Below, in pieces: positions 9,678 to 17,813 of a stretch of 64,000 nucleotides of DNA. This stretch comes from Cellulomonas humilata. Lineage in GTDB: Bacteria > Actinomycetota > Actinomycetes > Actinomycetales > Cellulomonadaceae. The stretch covers positions 372,001-436,000 of the forward strand of contig NZ_JAUSVB010000005.1 in the NCBI RefSeq assembly GCF_030814415.1. The letters run 5' to 3'. The position numbers and the translations under genes are program-made. The stretch's first letter is position 1; each line of letters starts with the position of its first letter. The notes below the pieces were generated by a model, which saw nothing but the letters and a program-made list of their open reading frames with translations, did no database searches and was not told the origin of the DNA.

Positions 9678-10492
9678 GCCCCGGGCTCTCGCGGGGCGTC
9701 ATCGAGCTGCGGCAGTCCGTCACCGGTGCCGACCTCGTCGGCCACCTGCTCTGGCCCGTCGTGACGCTGGTCGCCCTCGTCCTGCTGCAGCACCGGGACC
9801 TCGGTGCCGGCCAGGCCCTGGGTGCGTTCGCCCTTCCCGGTGTCGTGGGGATGTTCGTCGCCCTCGGGATGCTGCTGGACGTCCAGTACCTCAGCGCCGA
9901 CCGGGAGGACGGCACGGTGCTCCGCGCCAGGGCCGTCCCCGGCGGGATCACCGGCTACCTCGTCGGCAAGCTGGTCACCGTCTCCGGGACCGTCGGACTG
10001 TACGTCGCGGTCGTCGTGGCCGGGGGAGCCCTGCTGATCGACGGCGTCGACGTCCGGACCGTCGACTGGGTGACGTTCGCGTGGGTGCTCCTGCTCGGCC
10101 TCGTCGCGACGCAGTCGATCGGCCTGGTGCTCGGCGCGCTCGTGCGCAGCCCGCGCACCGCCGGGTACGTGTCGCTGCCGGTCGTGGGACTCATCTCGAT
10201 CTCGGGGATCTTCGTCCCGGTCTCCGCGCTCGCGGCCGGGTGGCAGGCGGTCGCCCAGGTGTTCCCGGTGTACTGGCTCGGGCTCGGGATGCGCGCGGCT
10301 TTCCTCCCGGAGGCGGCGGCCGTCGCGGAGGTCGGAGGGTCATGGCGCCCGCTGGAGACCGCCGCGGTGCTCGGGGCGTGGGCGCTGGTCGGCGTCGTCC
10401 TCGCGCCCGTGGTGCTCCGGCGCATGGCGCGCAAGGAGTCGGGATCGAGCGTCGCGGCGCGACGGGACCGGGCGCTGCAGCGCGTCGGGTGA
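9674..10492 (+). CDS. ABC-2 type exporter permease
   Basis: Membrane partner of the preceding ATPase, 272 aa with six or so hydrophobic segments. The ABC-2 pattern is visible: FALPGVVGMFVALGMLL, then LSADREDGTVLRARAVPGGITGYLVGKL (an elbow-helix region found in this family), and the later PVVGLISISGIFVPVSAL. It starts with a four-base overlap to the ATPase gene, showing an operon. Drug, lipid or peptide export are all possible; the sequence does not say which. Confidence 0.85.
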   Translation: MSPGLSRGVIELRQSVTGADLVGHLLWPVVTLVALVLLQHRDLGAGQALGAFALPGVVGMFVALGMLLDVQYLSADREDGTVLRARAVPGGITGYLVGKLVTVSGTVGLYVAVVVAGGALLIDGVDVRTVDWVTFAWVLLLGLVATQSIGLVLGALVRSPRTAGYVSLPVVGLISISGIFVPVSALAAGWQAVAQVFPVYWLGLGMRAAFLPEAAAVAEVGGSWRPLETAAVLGAWALVGVVLAPVVLRRMARKESGSSVAARRDRALQRVG

Positions 10493-10527
10493 CGGTGGCT
10501 GTGGGCGAAGGCTGGCAGGGTGGGCCC

Positions 10528-12621
10528 GTGCCCGAGACCACCCGCGAGTCAGCCCTTGCCGTCCTGCGCCGCCTCGTGGGCAACCCGGCCGCCGAGTTCC
10601 ACGACGGCCAGCTCGAGGCCATCTCGACGCTCGTCGACGACCACCGCCGCGCCCTCGTCGTGCAGCGCACCGGGTGGGGGAAGTCGGCGGTTTACTTCGT
10701 CGCGACGATGCTCCTGCGCCAGCGCGGCGCCGGGCCGACCGTGCTGGTCTCCCCGCTGCTGGCCCTGATGCGCGACCAGGTCGCCGCCGCGGAGCGCGCC
10801 GGGGTCCGCGCCGTGGCGATCAACTCGACCAACGCGCACGAGTGGGACGAGCTCCTCCAGCGGCTGGGTGCCGACGAGGTGGACGTGCTGCTCGTCTCGC
10901 CGGAGCGGCTGAACAACCCCGCGTTCCGGGAGAACCAGCTGCCCGCCCTCGTGCAGCGCCTCGGCATGCTGGTGGTCGACGAGGCCCACTGCATCAGCGA
11001 CTGGGGGCACGACTTCCGCCCGGACTACCGCCGCCTGCGCGACCTCATCGCCGAGATGCCCGCGGGGGTGCCGGTGCTGGCGACGACGGCCACGGCGAAC
11101 AGCCGTGTGGTCGCCGACGTGGCCGACCAGCTCGGCACCGGCGGCGGCCAGGACGTCCTGACCATCCGGGGACCGCTCGCGCGTGCCTCGCTGCGCCTGG
11201 GCGTGCTGCGGCTGCCCACCGCCCGCGCGCGGCTGGGCTGGCTGCTCAGCCACCTCGGCGACCTGCCGGGCTCCGGCATCATCTACACGCTCACCGTGGC
11301 CGCGGCCCAGGACACCGCTCGCCTGCTGCGCGAGGCGGGGCACGACGTGCGCGCCTACACGGGCCAGACCGACCCCGCCGAGCGTGAGGAGTCGGAGGCC
11401 GCACTCAAGGCCAACACGGTGAAGGCGCTCGTCGCGACGAGCGCGCTCGGCATGGGGTTCGACAAGCCGGACCTCGGGTTCGTGCTGCACCTCGGGGCGC
11501 CCTCGTCGCCCGTGTCCTACTACCAGCAGGTGGGTCGTGCCGGCCGCGCGACAGCGAGCGCCGACGTGCTGCTGCTGCCCGGCCCGGAGGACCGGGACAT
11601 CTGGCAGTACTTCGCGACGGCCTCGATGCCCGACGAGGACCGGGCGCAGCGCGTGATCGCCGAGCTGTCGGAACGGCCCTTGTCCACCCCCGCGCTGGAG
11701 GCGCGTGTCGACGTCCGCCGCACGCCCCTGGAGCTCCTGCTCAAGGTGCTCGACGTGGACGGGGCCGTCCGGCGGGTCCAGGGCGGCTGGGTGGCCACCG
11801 GACAGCCGTGGACCTACGACGCCGAGCGGTACGCGCGCATCGCCGCGGCCCGCCAGGCCGAGCAGGAGCACATGCTCGAGTACGAGCGCACCGACGGCTG
11901 CCGGATGGAGTTCCTGCAGCGCAGCCTCGACGACGAGACGGCCACCCCGTGCGGGCGCTGCGACTCGTGCGCGGGCGCCTGGTACCCCGTGGGCATCGCG
12001 GAGGGCGCGGCGGCGTCGGCGGAACGGTCGCTCGACCGCGTCGGTGTCCCCGTCGAGCCCCGCGCGCAGTGGCCGGTGGGCGCCGACCGGCTCGGGCTGC
12101 CGGTGCGCGGCAAGATCGCCGAGGGGGAGCGGGCCGACGAGGGCCGAGCGCTCGCCCGGCTGACCGACCTCGGCTGGGGGACCGCCCTGCGGGACGTCTT
12201 CGCGGCCGGCGCGACGGATGCGCCGATCACCCCGGCGATGCTCGCGGGCTGCGTGCGCGTGCTGGCCCAGTGGGGCTGGGACGAGCGGCCGACGGCGGTG
12301 GTCGCGCTGCCGTCGCGGCACCGTCCGCTGCTCGTCGACTCCCTCGCGCGGGGGCTCGCGGAGATCGGCCGGCTGCCCTATGTCGGCGCCCTGACGCCTC
12401 GTGACGGCGGCCCGACCGGAGGACCGGGCGGCAACAGCGCGTTCCGCCTCGCGGGCGTCTGGGGCCGCTTCGACGCATCCGCCCTGGCGCTCCCGGGCGG
12501 ACCGGTGCTGCTCGTCGACGACCTCGTCGACAGTCGCTGGACGATGACCGTCGCCGCGCGCGAGGTGCGCCTGGCCGGCGCCTCGGCCGTGCTGCCGTTC
12601 GCGCTGGCGCTGCGGGGCTGA
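10528..12621 (+). CDS. recQ: RecQ-family ATP-dependent DNA helicase with C-terminal phosphoribosyltransferase-like domain
   Basis: Superfamily 2 3'-5' DNA helicase for recombination and repair. Motif I is QRTGWGKSAVYF, motif II VVDEAHCISDWGHDFRPDYR, motif III TTATAN and motif VI SYYQQVGRAGRA. A zinc-type cysteine cluster CGRCDSC near residue 475 follows. The C-terminal 150 residues contain PVLLVDDLVDSRWTMTVAA, the PRPP-binding loop of type I phosphoribosyltransferases, a fusion seen in actinobacterial RecQ-like proteins. GTG 10528 lies behind AGGGTGG. An in-frame GTG at 10489, overlapping the permease stop, is an alternative. Length 697 aa. Function of the PRTase-like part is unknown. Confidence 0.85.
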   Translation: MPETTRESALAVLRRLVGNPAAEFHDGQLEAISTLVDDHRRALVVQRTGWGKSAVYFVATMLLRQRGAGPTVLVSPLLALMRDQVAAAERAGVRAVAINSTNAHEWDELLQRLGADEVDVLLVSPERLNNPAFRENQLPALVQRLGMLVVDEAHCISDWGHDFRPDYRRLRDLIAEMPAGVPVLATTATANSRVVADVADQLGTGGGQDVLTIRGPLARASLRLGVLRLPTARARLGWLLSHLGDLPGSGIIYTLTVAAAQDTARLLREAGHDVRAYTGQTDPAEREESEAALKANTVKALVATSALGMGFDKPDLGFVLHLGAPSSPVSYYQQVGRAGRATASADVLLLPGPEDRDIWQYFATASMPDEDRAQRVIAELSERPLSTPALEARVDVRRTPLELLLKVLDVDGAVRRVQGGWVATGQPWTYDAERYARIAAARQAEQEHMLEYERTDGCRMEFLQRSLDDETATPCGRCDSCAGAWYPVGIAEGAAASAERSLDRVGVPVEPRAQWPVGADRLGLPVRGKIAEGERADEGRALARLTDLGWGTALRDVFAAGATDAPITPAMLAGCVRVLAQWGWDERPTAVVALPSRHRPLLVDSLARGLAEIGRLPYVGALTPRDGGPTGGPGGNSAFRLAGVWGRFDASALALPGGPVLLVDDLVDSRWTMTVAAREVRLAGASAVLPFALALRG

Positions 12622-12622
12622 G

Positions 12623-13225
12623 TCAGTCGGGCGGCGCGCTCGTCGTCAGGCCGACCCCCGCCTGCGCGAGCCGGGCCACGGCACGCAGCGTGGTCGGTGC
12701 CGCCACGGCGGCGGTCAGGTCGAGCAGCACGCTGGCGCCGAAGCCCGCCGCCCGCGCGTCCGACGCGGTCGCGGCGACGCAGTGGTCGGTGGCGAGCCCG
12801 ACGACGTCGACGTCGGTGACGCCCGCCGCGGTCAGGACGTCGGCGAGCGGCGCGTCGTCCGTCCCGACGACCTGACCCTCGAACCCGGAGTAGTCCTGGC
12901 GCCCCTGACCTTTGCGGACGTGCACGGTGCGCTCGGGCAGCTCCAGGTCCGGGTGGTACGCCGCCCCGGGGGTGTCGGCGACGCAGTGCACCGGCCAGGT
13001 GGACACGTAGTCGGGCTCGGCGCCGACCGCGAAGTGACCGTCGTTGGTGTCCGGGAGCGGCGCGTGCCAGTCCCGCGTCGCCACGACGACGGCGTACCGG
13101 TCGGCCTGCTGCTCCACGTAGCGGGATACCCCGCGGGCGACGGCGCCGCCGCCGGTGACGGCGAGCGCTCCGCCCTCGCAGAAGTCGTTCTGGACGTCGA
13201 CGACGATCAGTGCCCGGGTGCCCAC
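12623..13225 (-). CDS. pncA: Nicotinamidase / pyrazinamidase
   Basis: Cytoplasmic hydrolase converting nicotinamide to nicotinate for NAD salvage. The catalytic triad is visible: Asp10 (VVDVQNDFC), Lys105 (HVRKGQ) and Cys149 (ATDHCVAAT). Metal ligands fit Asp52 and His54 (TRDWH) and His80. Length 200 aa and the isochorismatase-like fold pattern agree with PncA. It converges with recQ, with one base between the stops, and no terminator lies between. No other NAD genes are nearby. Confidence 0.93.
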   Translation of the reverse strand: MGTRALIVVDVQNDFCEGGALAVTGGGAVARGVSRYVEQQADRYAVVVATRDWHAPLPDTNDGHFAVGAEPDYVSTWPVHCVADTPGAAYHPDLELPERTVHVRKGQGRQDYSGFEGQVVGTDDAPLADVLTAAGVTDVDVVGLATDHCVAATASDARAAGFGASVLLDLTAAVAAPTTLRAVARLAQAGVGLTTSAPPD

Positions 13226-13246
13226 GCACCCATCATGCGCCTGACG

Positions 13247-13708
13247 TCAGGACGCCGCGCCGCACGTGTAGGTGCCCTCGAGGATGGAGACGGTGTTGCC
13301 GTCGTACAGGGTGTCGAACGTGCCCGCGTCCTGCGCGGTCGCGAACACGACGCCGACGCCGAGCGGGTCCGCGAACCCGGTGAGACCGGCCAGCATCTCC
13401 TCGGCCCCGCTCTGGCAGGCGGGGTCCCAGGGGAGGGTCTGGTAGCCCAGCGTGGCCAGCGAGTCGATCGACGGCTGGAGGGTGGTGGTGTCCCCGTCGC
13501 CGGTCTCCACGACGTCGGTCCAGACGACGAACAGCGGCTCGGTCGTCGTGGTCGGGTCGATCGCCGTGGGCCATGCCGGGGTGGTCGCGGCGACCGCGGT
13601 GTCCGCGTCGGTGTCGTCGTCGCCGCCGCCACCCGTGCAGGCGGCGGTGCTGAGCAGGGCGGCGGAGAGCGTGAGGGCAGCAACGATGCTGCGTCGGGGC
13701 TGGCGCAT
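13247..13708 (-). CDS. Small putative lipoprotein of unknown function
   Basis: A 153-aa protein with a lipoprotein signal: MRQPRRS, a hydrophobic core and lipobox STAAC with Cys24 as lipidation site. A Gly/Asp/Thr-rich stretch (residues 25-50) links to a globular domain with two cysteines (PACQSG and TYTCGAAS) that could form a disulfide. ATG 13708 was chosen because it begins the signal peptide. I do not recognise the family. It is upstream of pncA on the same strand with a 21-nt gap, so the two may be co-transcribed. Confidence 0.7.
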   Translation of the reverse strand: MRQPRRSIVAALTLSAALLSTAACTGGGGDDDTDADTAVAATTPAWPTAIDPTTTTEPLFVVWTDVVETGDGDTTTLQPSIDSLATLGYQTLPWDPACQSGAEEMLAGLTGFADPLGVGVVFATAQDAGTFDTLYDGNTVSILEGTYTCGAAS

Positions 13709-13795
13709 GGGCGGGATCGTGGCACGCGGAGACCGGCAACGACCATGAGATGAATCGTTTAGGCAGGGCGCCGTGCGACCGGCTGCCGGAGCCGA

Positions 13796-13824
13796 TTTCG
13801 CGAGCACCCCGCAGCCCGTGTAAC
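13796..13824 (+). promoter_or_regulatory. Candidate promoter for tRNA-Thr
   Basis: TTTCGC and TGTAAC are separated by 17 bp, 12 nt before the first tRNA base. Confidence 0.4.
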
Positions 13825-13836
13825 CTTGCTCGCGCT

Positions 13837-13909
13837 GCCCCGATAGCTCAGTCGGCAGAGCGTCTCCATGGTAAGGAGAAGGTCAAGGGTTCGATTCCCT
13901 TTCGGGGCT
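13837..13909 (+). tRNA. tRNA-Thr (anticodon GGT)
   Basis: Acceptor stem GCCCCGA/TCGGGGC with discriminator T. Anticodon stem TCTCC/GGAGA encloses ATGGTAA with GGT at 13870-13872. D-loop and T-loop (GGTTCGATTCC) are normal; CCA is not encoded. Confidence 0.95.
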
Positions 13910-13970
13910 CTGTGGTGTGTTCGAAGGAAGTGCCGTGTTTCCGCGGCACGGACCTTGGGCACATCGACAT

Positions 13971-14044
13971 GGCGGGGTAGCTCAGGTGGTTAGAGCACAC
14001 GGCTCATAATCGTGGTGTCGCGGGTTCGAGTCCCGCTCCCGCTA
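13971..14044 (+). tRNA. tRNA-Met (anticodon CAT, elongator type)
   Basis: Acceptor stem GGCGGGG/TCCCGCT has G-T pairs at both ends; discriminator A. Anticodon stem CACGG/TCGTG encloses CTCATAA with CAT at 14005-14007. The first acceptor position is paired and the three G-C pairs of an initiator anticodon stem are absent, so it is the elongator form. It lies between tRNA-Thr and rpmG, probably in one transcript. Confidence 0.93.
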
Positions 14045-14129
14045 CTTCCAGTGACACAACAGCGCGTCGGCCGGCGCGCAATGACGAGATCGCATGCATC
14101 CCGTACCGGGTGCGAGAGGTGGCAAGACC

Positions 14130-14300
14130 ATGGCCAGCAAGAGCTCGGACGTCCGTCCGAAGATCACGCTCGCGTGCACGGAGTGCAAGGAGCGGAACTA
14201 CATCACCAAGAAGAACCGTCGGAACGACCCCGACCGTCTCGAGATGAAGAAGTTCTGCCCGCGCGACAACCGTCACACCCTGCACCGCGAGACCCGCTGA
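14130..14300 (+). CDS. rpmG: 50S ribosomal protein L33
   Basis: A 56-aa L33 protein with the typical [23 protein letters not shown] core. It has Cys16 and Cys19 (CTEC) but only one of the second pair: Cys43 is followed by Pro-Arg-Asp where zinc-binding homologues have a second CxxC. It is therefore a partly degraded zinc-ribbon form. It leads into two Had-like dehydratases, as in mycobacteria (rpmG2, hadA, hadB). Confidence 0.92.
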   Translation: MASKSSDVRPKITLACTECKERNYITKKNRRNDPDRLEMKKFCPRDNRHTLHRETR

Positions 14301-14310
14301 CCTCGGACCG

Positions 14311-14760
14311 ATGCCGGTCGACGTCGGTTACGCGGGTCGTCAGTACCCGCCGACCGCTGCCTACGAGGTAGGCCGCCAGAAGCTGCAGGAGTTCGCCGAC
14401 GCGGTCGGCGCCTCCCACCAGGCCCACACGGATCCGTCGGTGGCGCGCACGCTCGGGTATCCCGACGTCATCGCGCCGCCGACGTTCGCCGTCGTCGTGG
14501 CCCAGCGGGCCGAGGCCCAGCTGTTCGAGGACCCCGCTGCGGGGATCGACTTCAGCCGCGTCGTGCACGCCGACGAGCGCTTCACGCACCACCGTCCCAT
14601 CCACGCGGGCGACCGCCTGGTCACGGTGCTGCACGTCGACTCCATCACCGTGCGCGCCGGGCTGGCGATGATCACCACCCGCGCCGAGATCTCGGCGGAG
14701 GACGGCGAGCCGGTGTGCACCGTCGTCTCCACGCTCGCCGTGCGTCCGGAGGAGTCATGA
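14311..14760 (+). CDS. MaoC-like dehydratase N-terminal subunit (HadA-like)
   Basis: Hot-dog-fold protein of 149 aa related to mycobacterial HadA (FAS1_DH_region), the substrate-binding half of a (3R)-hydroxyacyl-ACP dehydratase. The N-terminus GRQYPPTAAYEVGRQKLQEFA and the motif PDVIAPPTFAVVV are family features. It lacks the catalytic Asp-His pair, which the next gene supplies. The stop overlaps that gene's start (ATGA), consistent with a heterodimer. The role in a non-mycolate organism is unclear; fatty-acid elongation is the likely context. Confidence 0.8.
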   Translation: MPVDVGYAGRQYPPTAAYEVGRQKLQEFADAVGASHQAHTDPSVARTLGYPDVIAPPTFAVVVAQRAEAQLFEDPAAGIDFSRVVHADERFTHHRPIHAGDRLVTVLHVDSITVRAGLAMITTRAEISAEDGEPVCTVVSTLAVRPEES

Positions 14761-15170
14761 CGAACCCGCTGGCCGTCGGCGACGAGGTCGCCCGCCAGGA
14801 GATCACCGTCGACCGCGCCCGCCTCGTCCGATACGCCGGTGCGAGCGGGGACTTCAACCCGATCCACTGGAACGACCGCGTCGCCACCGCGGTCGGCCTG
14901 CCGGGCGTCATCGCGCACGGCATGTGGACCATGGGGGCGGCATCGAGCGTCGTCGCCGACTGGATCGGCGACCCGGGAGCGGTCCTCGACTACCAGGTGC
15001 GCTTCACGCGCCCGGTCCCCGTGCCGGACCCGGGTGCGGCGACCATCGAGGTGACCGCCGTCGTCGGCGCCCTCGACCCCGAGGCCGGGACGGCTCGCAT
15101 CGACCTCACGGTCGCGGTGGACGGTGTCCGGGTGCTCGGCAAGGCGCAGGCGCTGGTCCGCCTCAGCTGA
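14757..15170 (+). CDS. MaoC-like (R)-hydratase/dehydratase (HadB-like)
   Basis: Catalytic hot-dog subunit, 137 aa. The hydratase-2 motif is clear near residue 35: SGDFNPIHWND with catalytic Asp and His, followed by GLPGVIAHGMWTMG. It pairs with the HadA-like gene upstream. Its 3' end overlaps the end of the converging LacI-family gene by eight bases. In related genomes I would expect murB soon after this pair; here a LacI/MFS block intervenes, which suggests an insertion (inference). Confidence 0.82.
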   Translation: MTNPLAVGDEVARQEITVDRARLVRYAGASGDFNPIHWNDRVATAVGLPGVIAHGMWTMGAASSVVADWIGDPGAVLDYQVRFTRPVPVPDPGAATIEVTAVVGALDPEAGTARIDLTVAVDGVRVLGKAQALVRLS

Positions 15171-16230
15171 GGTCGGGCGCCGGCCCTGTCGTCGTCCCGA
15201 TCCGCAGGGTCACCGGCAGCTCGCGCGTCGACGGTCCCGCACCGGACAGGAAGTCCTCGACGGCGTGCCCGACGGCGGCACCCTTCTCCGCGAGCGGCTG
15301 CACCACGGTGGTCAGCACGTCCGGGGCGAGCCAGGGCAGGTCCAGCCCGTCGAACCCGCTGACGGACACGTCCTCGGGCACGCGCAGCCCGAGCTCACGC
15401 GCTGCGAGGACCACGCCGGAGGCGAGCAGGTCGGACTGGCAGGCGATGGCCGTCGGGCGGTCCGGGGTGGACAGCAGGGCGGTCCCGGCGGCGCGGCCGT
15501 GCTCGACCAGCGACGCGGGTGTCGCCCAGATCGCCACGGGCGTCACGCCCGCGTCGGTCACGCCTGCGAGGCGACGCCGGGTGATCTCCCAGTCGAGGTG
15601 GTCCAGGTGGTCGGACGGGACCAGGCCCTCGGTGCGGCAGCGGTCGAAGGGCAGGGTCACGGTCGCGATCCTCGTGTGGCCGAGCTCCAGCAGGTGCTCC
15701 GTGGCCCGGCGCATCCCGCCGCGGTCGTCGATGCCGACCGAGGCCACGTCCGGGGCGGGCTGGCCCTCGACGAGCACGGTCGGGGTCCCTCGCCGACGCA
15801 GGGCGCCGAGCATCGGGTCGTCGGTGGTGCCGCCCCACATGATCACGGCGACGTCCATGGCGGCCGTCTCGAGGAGCGGGTCCACCGCGGGGCCGCTCGG
15901 GTCGCTCGACCCGGGGATGAGCAGGACGCCGAGGTCGAGCGGGCCGAGGGTGCTGACCAGCCCGTCGAGCACCTGGATCGAGACCGGGTCACGGAACGCC
16001 CGGCGCAGCGAGTCGCCGACCACGACGCCGACGATCCCGGACCGGCCACGGCGCAGCTGGCGTCCGAGCGGGTTGGGCCCGGAGTAGTCGAGCGCGGCGG
16101 CGGCGTCCAGCACCCGCTGACGCGTGGCAGCGGCGATCGGGCCGGCGCCGGAGAACGCGAGCGACGCGGTCGACACGGAGACGTGCGCGGCGGCGGCGAC
16201 GTCGGCCAGGGTGGGGCGTTGCGGAGACAG
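15163..16230 (-). CDS. LacI-family transcriptional regulator (CTG start proposed)
   Basis: DNA-binding repressor with an N-terminal LacI HTH (TLADVAAAAHVSVSTASLAFSG, residues 7-28), a hinge, and a periplasmic-binding-like effector domain that ends with SGFDGLDLPWLAPDVLTTV. The effector is probably a sugar. An ideal GGAGG precedes a CTG codon (16230) by seven bases, and starting there puts the HTH at its usual place. The only in-frame ATG upstream (16353) lies inside the operator and would add 41 unrelated residues without a ribosome site. It faces two MFS transporter genes across twin operators and probably controls both. Confidence 0.85.
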   Translation of the reverse strand: MSPQRPTLADVAAAAHVSVSTASLAFSGAGPIAAATRQRVLDAAAALDYSGPNPLGRQLRRGRSGIVGVVVGDSLRRAFRDPVSIQVLDGLVSTLGPLDLGVLLIPGSSDPSGPAVDPLLETAAMDVAVIMWGGTTDDPMLGALRRRGTPTVLVEGQPAPDVASVGIDDRGGMRRATEHLLELGHTRIATVTLPFDRCRTEGLVPSDHLDHLDWEITRRRLAGVTDAGVTPVAIWATPASLVEHGRAAGTALLSTPDRPTAIACQSDLLASGVVLAARELGLRVPEDVSVSGFDGLDLPWLAPDVLTTVVQPLAEKGAAVGHAVEDFLSGAGPSTRELPVTLRIGTTTGPAPDLS

Positions 16231-16336
16231 GGTCGGACCTCCGGTTCGGCGTCGCGGGACCAGGGGAGCGCGACGCGCGGGCAGCGCGCACAGGTTTGAC
16301 GCAGCGGCCAGCGTACCCGCAGAATGACGGCGTCCC

Positions 16337-16384
16337 TCAAATCGATTCGACATGTCCGACGGCGCCAGATCGAATCGATTCGAT
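16337..16384. promoter_or_regulatory. Two LacI-type operators between lacI-like gene and MFS pair
   Basis: ATCGAATCGATTCGAT at 16369-16384 is a perfect 16-bp palindrome with the central CG typical of LacI operators. A second site, TCAAATCGATTCGA at 16337-16350, differs from it at one position. Their centres are 33 bp apart, about three helical turns, so one tetramer or two dimers could bind on one face. Confidence 0.75.
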
Positions 16385-16412
16385 ACGAAGCCAGAACTGA
16401 TGGAGCCAGCCC

Positions 16413-17813
16413 GTGCGCCACCCCACCCCCTCCGTGAGTCGAGCCCGCTGGCTCCTCATGGGCCTCTTCGCCCTGACCGGCATCACGTTCTCGAGCTGGC
16501 TGGCCCGCATCCCGACGGTCCGGGACCTGCTCGACCTGTCCACGTCCGAGCTGGGACTCCTGCTGCTCATCGGCTCCGTCGGCGCCCTGCTCACGGTCAC
16601 CCTGTCGGGCGTCATCGTGCAGCGCTTCGGCAGCCGCGTCGGGATCATCGCGTCGACCGGTGTGCTCGCGGCCGGCCTGGTGCTCATGGGTATCGGCCCG
16701 ACCGTCGGCTCGGCAGCCCTCCTCGGCGTCGGCATCTTCCTCAACGGTGTCGCGGTCGCCCTCGGCAACGTGCCGCTCAACGTGGAGTCCGCCCGCATCG
16801 AGCGCGCGATGGGCCGCACCGTCATCCCGCAGTTCCACGCGGCGTTCTCGATCGGGGCCGTGACGGGTTCGGCGCTCGGCGCCACCGCGTCGCACCTCGG
16901 CATCTCGGTCGCGGTGCAGTTCACGGCGGTCGCCGTGCTCGCCGTGGTCTGGCGGCTGGCGTCCCTGCGCGGTCTCGTCCTGCCCGACGCTCCGGGGGAC
17001 CGGCCCCGCACGCCGAGCCGGGCGGTCGCCGGCACGGTCACGGTCGGCCGACGGCGCCGCATCGCCACCGCGCTGGACTCCTGGCGCGAGCCCCGCACTC
17101 TGCTGATCGGTGTCGTCGTCATGGCGGCCGCCCTGTCCGAGGGGTCCGCCAACGACTGGCTGTCGCTCGCCGTCGTCGACGGGTTCGACCAGACCGAAGC
17201 CGTCGGCGGGGCCATGCTCGGGCTGTTCGTCGGCGCGATGACCCTCGTCCGGCTGCTCGGCACCCGGCTGATCGACCGGTTCGGCCGGGTGGACGTGCTC
17301 CGCGTCTCGGGGAGCGTCTCGGTCGTGGGCCTGCTGCTGTTCGGTTTCGCGCCCACCTTCGCGCTCGCCGGGGTCGGCATCGTGCTGTGGGGCTTCGGCG
17401 CCGCGCTCGCCGTGCCCGTGGGCATCGCGGCCGCGTCCGACGACCCGATGCGGGCTGCCGGCCGCGTGGCTGTCGTGTCGTCCTTCGCGTCCGTCGCCTC
17501 GATCGCGGCTCCGCCCCTGCTCGGGATCGCCGCAGCCTCGACGGGGGCCCGGCACGCCCTGGCGCTCATCGCCGTGGCGATGGTCGCGAGCGTCCTGCTG
17601 GCGGGTCGGGTCGCGCCCGAGCGGCCGTCGATCGAGGACGAGCCCGAGCGTCATGACGACGACGAGCCGCTCGCGCACGTCGCCGACGCCGACCCCGACC
17701 CGTACGCCGCGATCGTGGCCCGGCACGCCGACCACGTGACTGCTCGCACCCGTTCCATCCGGCGCCGTCGACCCCGTGCGCGTGCCCTGACCACGAGACG
17801 GACGACATCATGA
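16413..17813 (+). CDS. MFS transporter (first of a tandem pair)
   Basis: Inner-membrane major facilitator with about twelve hydrophobic segments, 466 aa. GTG 16413 has GGAG seven bases upstream. It resembles YbjJ-like sugar-type facilitators, with ATWAAR-like SSWLARIPTVRDLL after the first span and EGSANDWLSLAVVDGF in the centre. The C-terminal 60 residues after the last span are Arg/Asp/His-rich and cytoplasmic, longer than in the second copy. Its stop overlaps the next start (ATGA). The neighbouring LacI regulator points to a carbohydrate substrate or product (inference). Confidence 0.85.
   Translation: MRHPTPSVSRARWLLMGLFALTGITFSSWLARIPTVRDLLDLSTSELGLLLLIGSVGALLTVTLSGVIVQRFGSRVGIIASTGVLAAGLVLMGIGPTVGSAALLGVGIFLNGVAVALGNVPLNVESARIERAMGRTVIPQFHAAFSIGAVTGSALGATASHLGISVAVQFTAVAVLAVVWRLASLRGLVLPDAPGDRPRTPSRAVAGTVTVGRRRRIATALDSWREPRTLLIGVVVMAAALSEGSANDWLSLAVVDGFDQTEAVGGAMLGLFVGAMTLVRLLGTRLIDRFGRVDVLRVSGSVSVVGLLLFGFAPTFALAGVGIVLWGFGAALAVPVGIAAASDDPMRAAGRVAVVSSFASVASIAAPPLLGIAAASTGARHALALIAVAMVASVLLAGRVAPERPSIEDEPERHDDDEPLAHVADADPDPYAAIVARHADHVTARTRSIRRRRPRARALTTRRTTS

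Noticed and set aside
9013..10527. N-terminal 500 codons upstream of the RecQ start in the same frame
   Set aside because: They overlap the ABC exporter genes in another frame and read as Arg/Ser-rich shadow sequence.
16231..16353. ATG 16353 as the LacI start
   Set aside because: It lies next to the operator, has no ribosome site and adds 41 residues unlike any LacI N-terminus.
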